In this document: in pieces, positions 15,840-23,935 of the stretch
Layout of the letters: the number at the start of each line of letters is the position of its first letter
Numbering within the stretch: the first letter of the stretch is position 1
DNA from: Streptomyces sp. LBL
GTDB lineage: Bacteria; Actinomycetota; Actinomycetes; Streptomycetales; Streptomycetaceae
Direction of reading: 5' to 3'
Assembly: GCF_029893585.1 (NCBI RefSeq)
Contig: NZ_JARXYX010000009.1
Span: forward strand, 62,001 to 126,000
Length of the DNA stretch: 64,000 bases
Position numbers and translations under genes: made by a program
Notes under the pieces: model-generated
Database searches by the model: none
Told to the model about the DNA's origin: nothing
Seen by the model: only the letters and a program-made list of their open reading frames with translations

Positions 15840-17462
15840 GTGGAAGAGCTCGTCATCCGGGACGCGGACGTCGTGGACGGGTCCGGCGGTCCGTCGTACC
15901 GTGCCGACGTGGTCGTCGACGGCGGCCGGATCGTGTCGATCGTCCAGGAGGCCGCGGCGGCCGGGTGCCAGCGCCCCGAGGCCCGCCGGGAACTGGACGC
16001 CGAGGGGCTCGTCCTCTCCCCCGGCTTCATCGACATGCACGCGCACAGCGACCTCGCCCTGCTCCGCGACCCCGACCACAGCGCCAAGGCCGCGCAAGGG
16101 GTCACGCTGGAGGTCCTCGGCCAGGACGGGCTGTCGTACGCCCCGGTCGACGACCGGACACGGGAGGAGGTGCGCCGGGCCATCACCGGCTGGAACGGCG
16201 ACGGCGACGACATCGACTTCGACTGGCGGTCGGTCGGCGAGTACCTCGACCGGCTCGACTCCGGTTTCGACGGCCGGGGCATCGCGGTGAACGCCGCCTA
16301 CCTCATCCCCCAGGGCACGGTCCGGGCGCTCGCCGTCGGCTGGGAGGACCGCGCGGCGACGCCCCAGGAGCTCGACCGGATGCGGCAGTTGGTCGCGGAG
16401 GGCATGGAGCAGGGCGCCGTCGGCATGTCGTCGGGCCTCACCTACACGCCCGGCATGTACGCCAAGGACGCCGAACTGACCGAACTGTGCCGGGTGGTGG
16501 CGCGGTACGGCGGCTACTACTGCCCGCATCACCGCTCGTACGGGGCCGGGGCGTTGCAGGCGTACGAGGAGATGGTGGCCCTCACCCGGGAGGCCGGCTG
16601 CGCGCTCCATCTCGCGCACGCCACCATGAACTTCGGCGTGAACAAGGGCCGCGCGCCCGAGCTGCTGTCCCTGCTCGACGAGGCGCTGGCCGCCGGGGCC
16701 GACATCAGCCTCGACACCTACCCCTACACGCCCGGCTCCACCACGCTGGCCGCGCTGCTGCCGAGCTGGGCGAGCGAGGGCGGCCCGGAGGCGGTCCTGC
16801 GGCGGCTGGTGGACGAGGAGACCGCGGAGCGCGTCCGGTACGACCTGGAGGTCGTCGGCGCGGACGGCTGCCACGGGGTGCCCGTCGAGTGGGACACGAT
16901 CGAGATCTCCGGCGTGACGGCTCCGGGGCTGGCCGAGTACGTCGGCCGTACGGTCCAGGAGTCGGCGGACCGGCTCGGCGAGTCCCCCTGGGTCACCGCT
17001 CGCCGGCTCCTCCTCGACGACCGGCTCGGCTCGACGATCCTCCAGCACGTCGGGCACGAGGAGAACGTGCGGGCGATCATGCGCCACCGCGTCCACACCG
17101 GCGGCTCCGACGGCATCCTCCAGGGCGCCAAGCCGCACCCGCGGGCGTACGGCACCTTCCCGCACTACCTCGGCCGGTACGTGCGGGAACTGGGCGTGCT
17201 GTCCCTGGAGGAGTGCGTCGCCCACCTCACCGCCCGCCCGGCGGCCCGGCTGCGGCTGCCGGACCGCGGGCGGGTCCGCGAGGGTTTCCGGGCGGACCTG
17301 GTGCTGTTCGACCCGGCCACGGTGGCGGCGGGGTCGAGCTTCGACACCCCGCGGGTGCTCCCGACGGGCATCCCGTACGTCCTGGTCGACGGCCGTTTCG
17401 TGATCGAGGACGGCCGCCGGACGGACGTACTGGCGGGGCGGGCGGTGCGGAGGACCCCCTGA
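15840..17462 (+). CDS. N-acyl-D-amino-acid deacylase (amidohydrolase)
   Basis: A 540-residue metal hydrolase of the D-aminoacylase group. The metal site motif is [36 protein letters not shown] and [18 protein letters not shown] are typical, as is [15 protein letters not shown] at the end. It releases free D-amino acids from N-acyl forms. The GTG start has CCAGGAGG 5 nt upstream. Its position after the PLP deaminase suggests a two-step route: deacylate, then deaminate, with RidA clearing imine by-products. Confidence 0.92.
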   Translation: MEELVIRDADVVDGSGGPSYRADVVVDGGRIVSIVQEAAAAGCQRPEARRELDAEGLVLSPGFIDMHAHSDLALLRDPDHSAKAAQGVTLEVLGQDGLSYAPVDDRTREEVRRAITGWNGDGDDIDFDWRSVGEYLDRLDSGFDGRGIAVNAAYLIPQGTVRALAVGWEDRAATPQELDRMRQLVAEGMEQGAVGMSSGLTYTPGMYAKDAELTELCRVVARYGGYYCPHHRSYGAGALQAYEEMVALTREAGCALHLAHATMNFGVNKGRAPELLSLLDEALAAGADISLDTYPYTPGSTTLAALLPSWASEGGPEAVLRRLVDEETAERVRYDLEVVGADGCHGVPVEWDTIEISGVTAPGLAEYVGRTVQESADRLGESPWVTARRLLLDDRLGSTILQHVGHEENVRAIMRHRVHTGGSDGILQGAKPHPRAYGTFPHYLGRYVRELGVLSLEECVAHLTARPAARLRLPDRGRVREGFRADLVLFDPATVAAGSSFDTPRVLPTGIPYVLVDGRFVIEDGRRTDVLAGRAVRRTP

Positions 17463-17466
17463 AGCC

Positions 17467-18366
17467 CTACGGCTTGGGCAGGGCACACCCCAAGGCGCTC
17501 AGGTCGAGCACGTTGCCGGTCGTGAAGCAGGCCGGGAACAGGTAGGTCTCCTGGGCGTAGTTGATGCCTTTGCGGACGGTGACCTTGCCGCTCGCGTCGA
17601 CCTCGCACGGGTTGTTCTCCGTGCAGCTCGCGCCGTCCTCGTTGCCGGTGTTGTTGACGGCGACGACCTTGCCGGTGGCCTGGTCGACGACCGGCGAGCC
17701 CGAGGTGCCGCCGATGGTGTTGCAGGCGGAGGTGTAGCGGACCGAGTCCTTCCAGGTCCAGTCGCCCTCCTTCATGCGGTACACGAACCCGTCGATGCTG
17801 CAGTTGTAGAGCCGCTGCCAGTAGCCGGAGGCGACGGTGATCGCGGTTCCGGCGGCCGGGTGCGTGTCCTGCACGGTGAGCGCGCTGATGCCGTACGCGT
17901 TCCGGATCGCGGCGTAGCTGCTGGTGAGCTGGTAGATCGTGGCGTCCGTGTCGGTCATCGTCGAGTAGGCGACCTTGCTCGCGCGCAGCGTCGCGACGCG
18001 AGTACCGGCGGAGTTGAGCAGGCCGAAGGTACGGCTGGACGCCTGGTTGACGATCACCTCACCGGGCTCCGGGAAGCCGCTCTCCAGGCAGTGGCCGTTG
18101 GTGAGCACCAGCGCGGGGGCGGTGTCCAGGGAGGTCGGGAAGCGGACCACGGAGCCGGAGCAGTTGCTCAGCGCGACGGTCCCGGCGAGGGTGACGGCCT
18201 GGAGCGTGGGCGAGGTGGCTCTGGTGACGGCCGTGGTGTCGGCCCTGGTGGCGGCCCTGGTGACGTTCCTGACCGCGGCCTCGGGGTGGGGCGCCGCGAC
18301 CGCCGGCGCCGCGCCGGCCCCGGTGATCACCAGGGCGAAGAGCGCGGCGACGAGAGGCTTTCTCAT
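17467..18366 (-). CDS. secreted trypsin-like serine protease (S1 family)
   Basis: A 299-residue protein with a signal peptide (MRKPLVAALFALVITGAGAA, cleavage near AVAA). Catalytic His is in VLTNGHCLE, Asp probably in TMTDTDATIY, and Ser in GGTSGSPVVDQ. Paired Cys near these motifs fit disulphides. The mature enzyme acts outside the cell; specificity is not deducible. The gene converges with the deacylase gene, stop codons only 4 bp apart. Start 18366 was chosen because the signal peptide begins there, with GAGGGG upstream. Confidence 0.85.
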   Translation of the reverse strand: MRKPLVAALFALVITGAGAAPAVAAPHPEAAVRNVTRAATRADTTAVTRATSPTLQAVTLAGTVALSNCSGSVVRFPTSLDTAPALVLTNGHCLESGFPEPGEVIVNQASSRTFGLLNSAGTRVATLRASKVAYSTMTDTDATIYQLTSSYAAIRNAYGISALTVQDTHPAAGTAITVASGYWQRLYNCSIDGFVYRMKEGDWTWKDSVRYTSACNTIGGTSGSPVVDQATGKVVAVNNTGNEDGASCTENNPCEVDASGKVTVRKGINYAQETYLFPACFTTGNVLDLSALGCALPKP

Positions 18367-18631
18367 GTGGGGTCCCCTCTGCATGACAAGGGTGACCGGA
18401 GATCTTCCGGCCACTCGGCATTTTTGTCATGCGCATTGTCAATGGAGGGGCGCGCGGAGACAAGGAGTCGTTTTCGGCCTGTGCCCGCCGTGGTGACCTT
18501 GCCATGGCCGCACATTCCGGAGACGGAGGCGGCCGACGGGACGGCTGACGGAGATATCCATCCAAACCGCCGCGTCTCACGTGGCGGAAAACACGACCCA
18601 TGGAGCGTTACCGGGCCGTAAGCTCCCAGAC

Positions 18632-19843
18632 ATGCAGGTGATCCAGTCGACCAAGCTCGCCAACGTCTGTTACGAGATCCGGGGCCCGGTTCTCCAGGAG
18701 GCGATGCGCCTGGAAGCGGCAGGGCACCGCATCCTCAAGCTGAACACCGGGAATCCGGCCGCGTTCGGGTTCGAGTGCCCGCCCGAGATCCTGGAGGACA
18801 TCCTCCGGAACGTGTCGTCGGCGCACGGGTACGGCGACGCGAAGGGGCTGCTGGCCGCGCGCCGGGCGGTCGTCATGCACAACCAGACCCTCGGCATCGA
18901 GACGGACGTCGAGCACGTCTTCGTCGGCAACGGCGTCTCCGAACTGATCGTGATGGCGATGCAGGGGCTGCTGGACGACGGGGACGAGGTCCTCGTACCG
19001 GCACCCGACTATCCACTGTGGACCGCCGCCGTGTCCCTGTCCGGCGGTACGGCCGTGCACTACCGGTGCGACGAGCAGTCCGACTGGATGCCCGACCTCG
19101 CGGACGTGGAGCGGAAGGTCACCGACCGCACCAAGGCGCTCGTCATCATCAACCCGAACAACCCGACGGGCGCGGTCTACGACGAGGCGATGATCCGAGG
19201 ACTGACGGACATCGCCCGCCGGCACAACCTGCTGATCTGCTCGGACGAGATCTACGACAAGATCCTCTACGACGACGCCACCCACACCCCGACCGCCAAG
19301 GTCGCCCCGGACCTGCTCACCCTCACCTTCAACGGCATGTCGAAGGCGTACCGGGTGGCCGGCTACCGGGTCGGCTGGATGGCGATCTCGGGGCCGCGCG
19401 CGCACGCCGACTCCTACATCGAGGGCCTGACGATACTGGCCAACATGCGCCTGTGCGCGAACATGCCGGGACAGCACGGGGTGGTGGCCGCACTGAGCGG
19501 CCGGCAGACCATCAAGGACCTGGTGCTGCCGGGCGGGCGACTCAAGGAGCAGATGGACACGGCGTACGAGCTGCTGACGCAGATCCCGGGCGTGACGTGT
19601 GTCCGGCCGAAGGGGGCGCTGTACCTCTTCCCGCGGCTGGACCCGACGGTGTTCAAGATCAAGGACGACCGCCGGATGGTGCTGGACCTGCTGCGCCAGG
19701 AGAAGATCATGGTCGTCCAGGGCACCGGCTTCAACTGGCCGGAGCCGGACCACTTCAGGGTGGTGACACTCCCGACGGCGACGGACCTACGGGACGCGGT
19801 GGGCCGGATCGGGCGGTTCCTGGACGGCTACAGCCAGCCGTAG
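18632..19843 (+). CDS. class I/II aminotransferase (AlaA-like)
   Basis: A 403-residue PLP enzyme of fold type I. GHRILKLNTGNPAAFGF and AHGYGDAKGLLAARRAV at the front, IINPNNPTGAVYDE in the middle, the Schiff-base Lys in FNGMSKAYRVAGYRVGW and the late FRVVTLPTA. The pattern resembles glutamate-pyruvate aminotransferase AlaA, so alanine synthesis is the likely role; aspartate-type activity cannot be excluded. The gene stands alone. Start 18632 follows a TAAGCT element by about 12 nt, so it may be leaderless. Confidence 0.9.
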   Translation: MQVIQSTKLANVCYEIRGPVLQEAMRLEAAGHRILKLNTGNPAAFGFECPPEILEDILRNVSSAHGYGDAKGLLAARRAVVMHNQTLGIETDVEHVFVGNGVSELIVMAMQGLLDDGDEVLVPAPDYPLWTAAVSLSGGTAVHYRCDEQSDWMPDLADVERKVTDRTKALVIINPNNPTGAVYDEAMIRGLTDIARRHNLLICSDEIYDKILYDDATHTPTAKVAPDLLTLTFNGMSKAYRVAGYRVGWMAISGPRAHADSYIEGLTILANMRLCANMPGQHGVVAALSGRQTIKDLVLPGGRLKEQMDTAYELLTQIPGVTCVRPKGALYLFPRLDPTVFKIKDDRRMVLDLLRQEKIMVVQGTGFNWPEPDHFRVVTLPTATDLRDAVGRIGRFLDGYSQP

Positions 19844-19868
19844 CGGCCGGCCCTTGAGCGACTCAACT

Positions 19869-19883
19869 TTAGACGAAATCTAA
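19869..19883. promoter_or_regulatory. inverted repeat in a promoter, candidate operator
   Basis: TTAGA-CGAAA-TCTAA, 5-bp arms around 5 bp, directly upstream of a TAGGAT element (19886-19891) that fits a -10 box for the gene at 19921. The repeat lies between the putative -35 and -10 positions. The arms recall metal-regulator (IdeR/Fur) sites but do not match a full consensus. Confidence 0.5.
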
Positions 19884-19920
19884 GCTAGGATGGTTTCCTG
19901 ACAGCACAGGAGGCCATCCC

Positions 19921-20340
19921 ATGTACGAGCCGATCCGCACCAAGTCGGTCCACAGCACGATGGCCGGCACCACCTCCGACTTCCCCCACCTTTCGCGCGA
20001 GGAGGAGTTGGACATCCAGCTCGCGGGCCATCTCGCCGCGCTGCTCACCGTCACGGACGAGCTGCGCGGGGCGGCACCCTCCGCCGACCTGGACGCCGCG
20101 GCCGAACAGCTCGCCGGGCAGGTGGCCCGACTCCGCGGCGGTCCTGCCCCGGCCCGCGCGACGGTGGCCGACGGCCACACCCCGCGCCTGGCAGCCCTGC
20201 ACCGACGGGCCCACGCGCTCGCGGGCCGGGCACTGGTGGTGGCGGCCTCCCGTGCCGACACGGCGGCCGCGATCCTCGCCGCCGAGCGGATGGACGCGCA
20301 CACGGTGGCCCTGGAGCCGCGCGAGGTGGCGTCCGCCTGA
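19921..20340 (+). CDS. conserved hypothetical protein, Ala-rich
   Basis: A 139-residue cytoplasmic protein with no signal or membrane segment. It begins MYEPIRTKSVHSTMAG and has LSREEELDIQLAGHLAALL and a helical Ala/Arg-rich C-terminal half (LHRRAHALAGRALVVAASRADTAAAILAAERMDAH). I recall similar proteins throughout Streptomyces but know of no function. AGGAGG 7 nt before the ATG fixes the start. It stands alone, with a candidate operator upstream and a hairpin downstream, which suggests regulated single-gene expression. Confidence 0.75.
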   Translation: MYEPIRTKSVHSTMAGTTSDFPHLSREEELDIQLAGHLAALLTVTDELRGAAPSADLDAAAEQLAGQVARLRGGPAPARATVADGHTPRLAALHRRAHALAGRALVVAASRADTAAAILAAERMDAHTVALEPREVASA

Positions 20341-20364
20341 GCCCGGAAGGGCTCCTCCTGCGGC

Positions 20365-20402
20365 CCCGGTCCGCGTGCACCCGCAGCGACGCGCGGACCG
20401 GG
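20365..20402 (+). terminator. hairpin after the Ala-rich hypothetical gene
   Basis: Perfect 11-bp stem CCCGGTCCGCG / CGCGGACCGGG with a 16-nt loop, 24 bp past the stop at 20340. No U-run follows. Confidence 0.55.
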
Positions 20403-20638
20403 CGCCATGCCCGGCAGCGGATCGTCAGCGGATCTCCCTGCGTACATTCGGGTGGACTGCGCCCCCACTCTCCCGCCAAGCGGCGGCACCGTCGGCACGG
20501 CCTCGTAACGTCGTTGAACATCACACTCGCCCACGAGATGTGACGCAGTGAAACGTCCGGCAATGGCTGGTGGCGCTCACCGGTGCGCCCGCGGTTTCAC
20601 TTCACAGGCGGCCACGGCACATCAGCAGGGAGCATCGG

Positions 20639-21913
20639 ATGACGTCGACCGCGACACCCACATTCTCCGTCTTCACCCCCAGCCACCGGCCCCGTTTCCT
20701 CGATGAGTGCCTGGCGACCCTGCAGGCGCAGACCTGTTCGGACTGGGAATGGATCGTCCTGCTCAACAACGGCGCCCGGTGGCGGCCGGAGCGCCCCGAC
20801 GCAAGAGTCCGGGTGGAGATCGCGGACGAGGTCGTCGGCGTCGGAGCGGCGAAGCGCAGGGCCTGTGAACTGGCGCGCGGCGAGATCCTCGTGGAACTCG
20901 ACCACGACGACCTGCTGGCGAAGGCGTGCCTGGCGGAACTCGGCAAGGCCTTCGACGAGCACCCCGACACCGTTTTCGTCTACAGCAACACCGCGCAGAT
21001 CACCGAGGACGGGAAGCGCGACGACAGCCGCTTCAACGAGACGCACGGCTGGCACTACGAGGACGTGCGCGTCGACGGACGCACGCTGCTCCAAGTCAGG
21101 TCCATGGCTCCGACTCCGCACAACGTCGCCTACATCTGGTACGCGCCCAACCACGTGCGCGCGTTCCGCAAGGACGCCTACGACAAGGCCGGCGGGTACG
21201 ACGCGGCCCGCACGGTCCTGGACGACCAGGACCTGATGTGCCGTCTGTACCACGTCGGCGACTTCCACCACATCCCCCGCTGTCTGTACCTCCAGCGGAT
21301 GCACCCCGAGAACACCCAGCGCGACCCGGAGATCAACGCGCACATCCAGCGCGAGACCGTCGCTCTGTACGACAAGTACATCGAGGCCAACGCCCTCGCC
21401 TGGACCTACCGGAGAGGGCTCGTCGCGCTGGACCTCGGCGCGGCCCGCCGCAAGCCGCCCGGCTACGTGGGCGTGGACAAGTACCCGGCGGAGGGCGTCG
21501 ACATCGTCGCGACCCTGCCCGGCAGGGTGGATCTGCCCGACGACTCCGTCGGCCTGATGCGGGCCGTGAACTTCCTGGAGCACGTGCCCGCGAAGGTGCC
21601 GCTGATCAACGAGCTGTACCGGCTGCTGGCACCCGGCGGCATGCTCCTCACCGTGACACCCAGCTCCGACGGCCGGGGCGCGTACCAGGACCCGAGTCAC
21701 GTCGCGTACTACAACGAGAACTCGTTCTGGTACTACACGGACAACCACTACCGCACCTTCGTGCCCGATCTCGAGGCCCGGTTCCAGAGTTCGCGGCTCA
21801 CCACCTGCTTCCCGTCGGAGTGGCACTCCGAGAAGAACATCTCGTACGTGCTCGCCAACCTCATCGCGATGAAGGACGGCACAGAACGGTGCGGCGGGCC
21901 GCTGTTGGTGTAG
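20639..21913 (+). CDS. GT2 glycosyltransferase fused to a methyltransferase-like domain
   Basis: A 424-residue protein. Residues 8-240 are a GT-A family 2 transferase: FSVFTPSHRPRFLDECLATLQAQ, the metal motif ELDHDD, and LDDQDLMCRLY. Residues 250-424 look like a class I SAM-dependent methyltransferase C-terminal portion: ALDLGAARR, YVGVDKYPAEG, MRAVNFLEHV, LYRLLAPGGMLLTVTPS. The Gly-rich SAM loop is short, so activity is uncertain. AGGGAG lies 7 nt before the ATG. No membrane segment. The gene converges on a collagen-like protein gene; whether it modifies that protein is only speculation. Confidence 0.85.
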   Translation: MTSTATPTFSVFTPSHRPRFLDECLATLQAQTCSDWEWIVLLNNGARWRPERPDARVRVEIADEVVGVGAAKRRACELARGEILVELDHDDLLAKACLAELGKAFDEHPDTVFVYSNTAQITEDGKRDDSRFNETHGWHYEDVRVDGRTLLQVRSMAPTPHNVAYIWYAPNHVRAFRKDAYDKAGGYDAARTVLDDQDLMCRLYHVGDFHHIPRCLYLQRMHPENTQRDPEINAHIQRETVALYDKYIEANALAWTYRRGLVALDLGAARRKPPGYVGVDKYPAEGVDIVATLPGRVDLPDDSVGLMRAVNFLEHVPAKVPLINELYRLLAPGGMLLTVTPSSDGRGAYQDPSHVAYYNENSFWYYTDNHYRTFVPDLEARFQSSRLTTCFPSEWHSEKNISYVLANLIAMKDGTERCGGPLLV

Positions 21914-21946
21914 GCGCAATGCCAGTGACGTGGTGAGTGGCCCGCC

Positions 21947-22002
21947 ACCCCTCAGAGCGGTGCCCCCGCGGCCGAAGCCTCGGGGGCACCGCTCTGAGGG
22001 GT
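21947..22002. terminator. bidirectional terminator hairpin
   Basis: Perfect 22-bp stem from ACCCCTCAGAGCGG...CCCCCG (21947-21968) to its complement (21981-22002), 12-nt loop. It sits between two convergent genes (stops at 21913 and 22015) and can serve both. Confidence 0.9.
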
Positions 22003-22014
22003 TACTCAGAGGGG

Positions 22015-23232
22015 TTACGGGGTCACGTCAGCGCAGACCACGTAGGCGGTGACGGTACCGACCGCGGTGCCCTGCCACCCGGTGGGAGGCGTCACGGTGG
22101 TTCCGCCGGTCGGGTAGCTCCCGGTGAGGGTGCCCACGGTCAGAGCACCGCCGCCGGTGGCGACATCAGTGCCGTTGCAGTCGACGGACGCGATTCCCAG
22201 AGCGGTGGCGGTGTTGACGTAGGAACTGCCGAGCGTGCCCTGGGCACCCTGAGCGCCCTGGGCACCCTGGGAGCCCTGATTGCCCTGGGCACCCTGAGCG
22301 CCCTGAGCACCCTGCGCACCCTGCGCACCCTGAGCGCCTTGAGCACCCTGAGCACCCTGCGCGCCCTGGGCACCCTGAGCGCCTTGTGCACCTTGCGCGC
22401 CCTGGGCACCCTGAACACCGTCAGCACCCTGCGTGCCCTGAGCACCCTGGGCGCCTTGTGCTCCCTGGGCTCCCTGGGCTCCCTGGGCACCCTGAACACC
22501 GTCAGCACCCTGCGTGCCCTGAGCACCCTGGGCACCCTGGGCGCCTTGTGCTCCCTGGGCTCCCTGGGCTCCCTGGGCTCCCTGGGCTCCCTGAGCACCC
22601 TGAGCACCCTGAGCTCCCTGGGCACCCTGAACACCGTCAGCACCCTGCGTGCCCTGAGCGCCCTGAGCGCCTTGTGCTCCCTGAGAGCCCTGGGCACCCT
22701 GAACACCGTCAGCACCCTGCGCGCCCTGAGCACCCTGAGAGCCCTGCGTGCCCTGAGCACCCTGAGCACCCTGCGCGCCCTGAGCACCCTGGGCACCCTG
22801 AGAGCCCTGAACACCGTCAGCACCCTGCGCGCCCTGAGCACCCTGCGCGCCCTGGGCACCCTGGGGACCCTGCGGACCCTGCGGACCCTGGGGACCCTGC
22901 GGACCCGGCTTGCCATGCTTGCCCGGTCGGCCCTGGGGACCGCGGTCGCGGACCGCAAGGGCACGATCCCCGGCGGTGTCGTCCTGGCGTACTGTCGCCC
23001 GCCCATCGGAACCGGCCCTGCGGATCGCGTCCTCGATGGCGCCGGTGGGGGTGTTGTCCGGGCGCAGCTGCGTCGCAGCGCGGTCAGCGCCGGACCCCTG
23101 CATCGCGTCTGCGACAGCCACCGTGCTCGGGACGACGCTGAGCGCCACGGCGACCGCGCCCACCGACACCATCGTGGCGGACCTCAGGCGCGAGATTCGG
23201 ATCGTTCTGCGGTTCAAGAGAACCTTCCTCAC
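22015..23232 (-). CDS. secreted collagen-like Gly-X-Y repeat protein
   Basis: About 405 residues. The N-terminus is basic and hydrophobic ([27 protein letters not shown], cleavage near AVADA). A short spacer and [20 protein letters not shown] begin an uninterrupted Gly-X-Y stretch of roughly 75 triplets, mostly GAQ with GADGVQG inserts at intervals and Pro only at the front. The C-terminal ~75 residues ([21 protein letters not shown] ... YVVCADVTP, two Cys) form a non-repeat domain that may trimerise or anchor. An extracellular structural or adhesive role is likely. The GTG start at 23232 is tentative; a TTG at 23217 has AGGAAGG upstream. Confidence 0.85.
   Translation of the reverse strand: MRKVLLNRRTIRISRLRSATMVSVGAVAVALSVVPSTVAVADAMQGSGADRAATQLRPDNTPTGAIEDAIRRAGSDGRATVRQDDTAGDRALAVRDRGPQGRPGKHGKPGPQGPQGPQGPQGPQGAQGAQGAQGAQGADGVQGSQGAQGAQGAQGAQGAQGTQGSQGAQGAQGADGVQGAQGSQGAQGAQGAQGTQGADGVQGAQGAQGAQGAQGAQGAQGAQGAQGAQGAQGAQGAQGTQGADGVQGAQGAQGAQGAQGAQGAQGTQGADGVQGAQGAQGAQGAQGAQGAQGAQGAQGAQGAQGAQGAQGAQGAQGNQGSQGAQGAQGAQGTLGSSYVNTATALGIASVDCNGTDVATGGGALTVGTLTGSYPTGGTTVTPPTGWQGTAVGTVTAYVVCADVTP
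22240..22905. repeat. short tandem repeats coding the collagen-like tract
   Basis: Nine-base units (plus-strand CTGGGCACC, CTGAGCGCC and variants) repeat about 70 times. A higher-order segment containing CTGAACACCGTCAGCACC recurs five times (near 22411, 22498, 22626, 22698 and 22807). Length variation between strains is expected. Confidence 0.9.
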
Positions 23233-23257
23233 GTGTAAGAGGGATCCGACAGCAAGC

Positions 23258-23272
23258 GCGCACTCAGTGCGC
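23258..23272. promoter_or_regulatory. palindrome in the 5' UTR of the collagen-like gene
   Basis: GCGCACT-C-AGTGCGC, perfect 7-bp arms, about 26 bp before the collagen-like start at 23232. It could be an operator or an RNA hairpin near the ribosome site. Confidence 0.45.
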
Positions 23273-23342
23273 TTCGTTTCGCTTGCGTGCCCATCCCCTA
23301 CGGACACAGACGAGGCAGTTCTTCCCGCTTCGTGACAGAATG

Positions 23343-23371
23343 ATTATATATCCACCCACTCCGTGACCAAG
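23343..23371 (-). promoter_or_regulatory. promoter of the collagen-like gene
   Basis: On the minus strand a perfect TATAAT (23343-23348) is preceded by a weak TTGGTC about 16 nt upstream. TATAAT is rare in this G+C-rich window. It would give a leader of roughly 100 nt. The gap 23372-23764 beyond it holds no gene I can recognise. Confidence 0.55.
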
Positions 23372-23764
23372 GATCACCCGAGCGACGTCGATACCGTTGG
23401 CGCCGATTCGCCACACCGCCAAAAGGGTGATCTTGACCGAATGGTCGACCCTCTCAGATGCGGCTCGCGGGGCTTACCCCGGTGACGCCCGTCGCCTGAC
23501 CCGACGGGACCGCCGCGTGGCGAATTCCGCACATTGCAGCACCATAGACGCATTGTCCGCAAATATCGGTTTTTTGCGACCGGTGGGCCTTGATTCATCA
23601 ACGCAAGGTGCGTTCACCACGGGATCAAGGGCCTTCAGGACACGCCAAGCTCGCGCTGCAGCGGTGCCCTCGCCTCACCGTGGCACACCGGCAGACCCAG
23701 GACCCCGGACCCCCAAGGCCCCGACGCCCCGACGCCCCGACGCCCCGACAGGCGAAGGCCCGCT

Positions 23765-23802
23765 GTCGCCTCCCCCCGTCCGCCCTGACGGGGGGAGGCG
23801 AC
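23765..23802 (-). terminator. strong hairpin after pckG
   Basis: Perfect 16-bp stem GTCGCCTCCCCCCGTC / GACGGGGGGAGGCGAC with a 6-nt loop, 134 bp beyond the pckG stop (minus strand). It is the clearest intrinsic-terminator-like hairpin in the window. Confidence 0.8.
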
Positions 23803-23935
23803 GGCGGGCCCAGGGCTCCGCACACCGTTGTGCGCAGTCTCGCCGGTCTGTGGTGCGTCACCGCAGCCGGCCTTGACGATGTTGCTGGTCAGGGCACGAT
23901 CAGACCGGCCGCGGCGTCTTGGGGTCGGGGGCGGT

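Noticed and set aside
15110..17486. Long minus-strand frames opposite the deaminase and deacylase genes
   Set aside because: No conserved motifs; the plus-strand proteins have intact active sites and ribosome sites.
18425..18445. TGTCA repeats around ATGCGCAT as a possible operator for the S1 protease
   Set aside because: The TGTCA copies are direct, not inverted, and only the 8-bp core is palindromic; too weak to report.
21937..23238. Plus-strand frame with Leu/Thr/Ser repeats opposite the collagen-like gene
   Set aside because: It arises from reading the Gly-X-Y DNA repeats backwards. The minus-strand frame has the signal peptide and the end domain.
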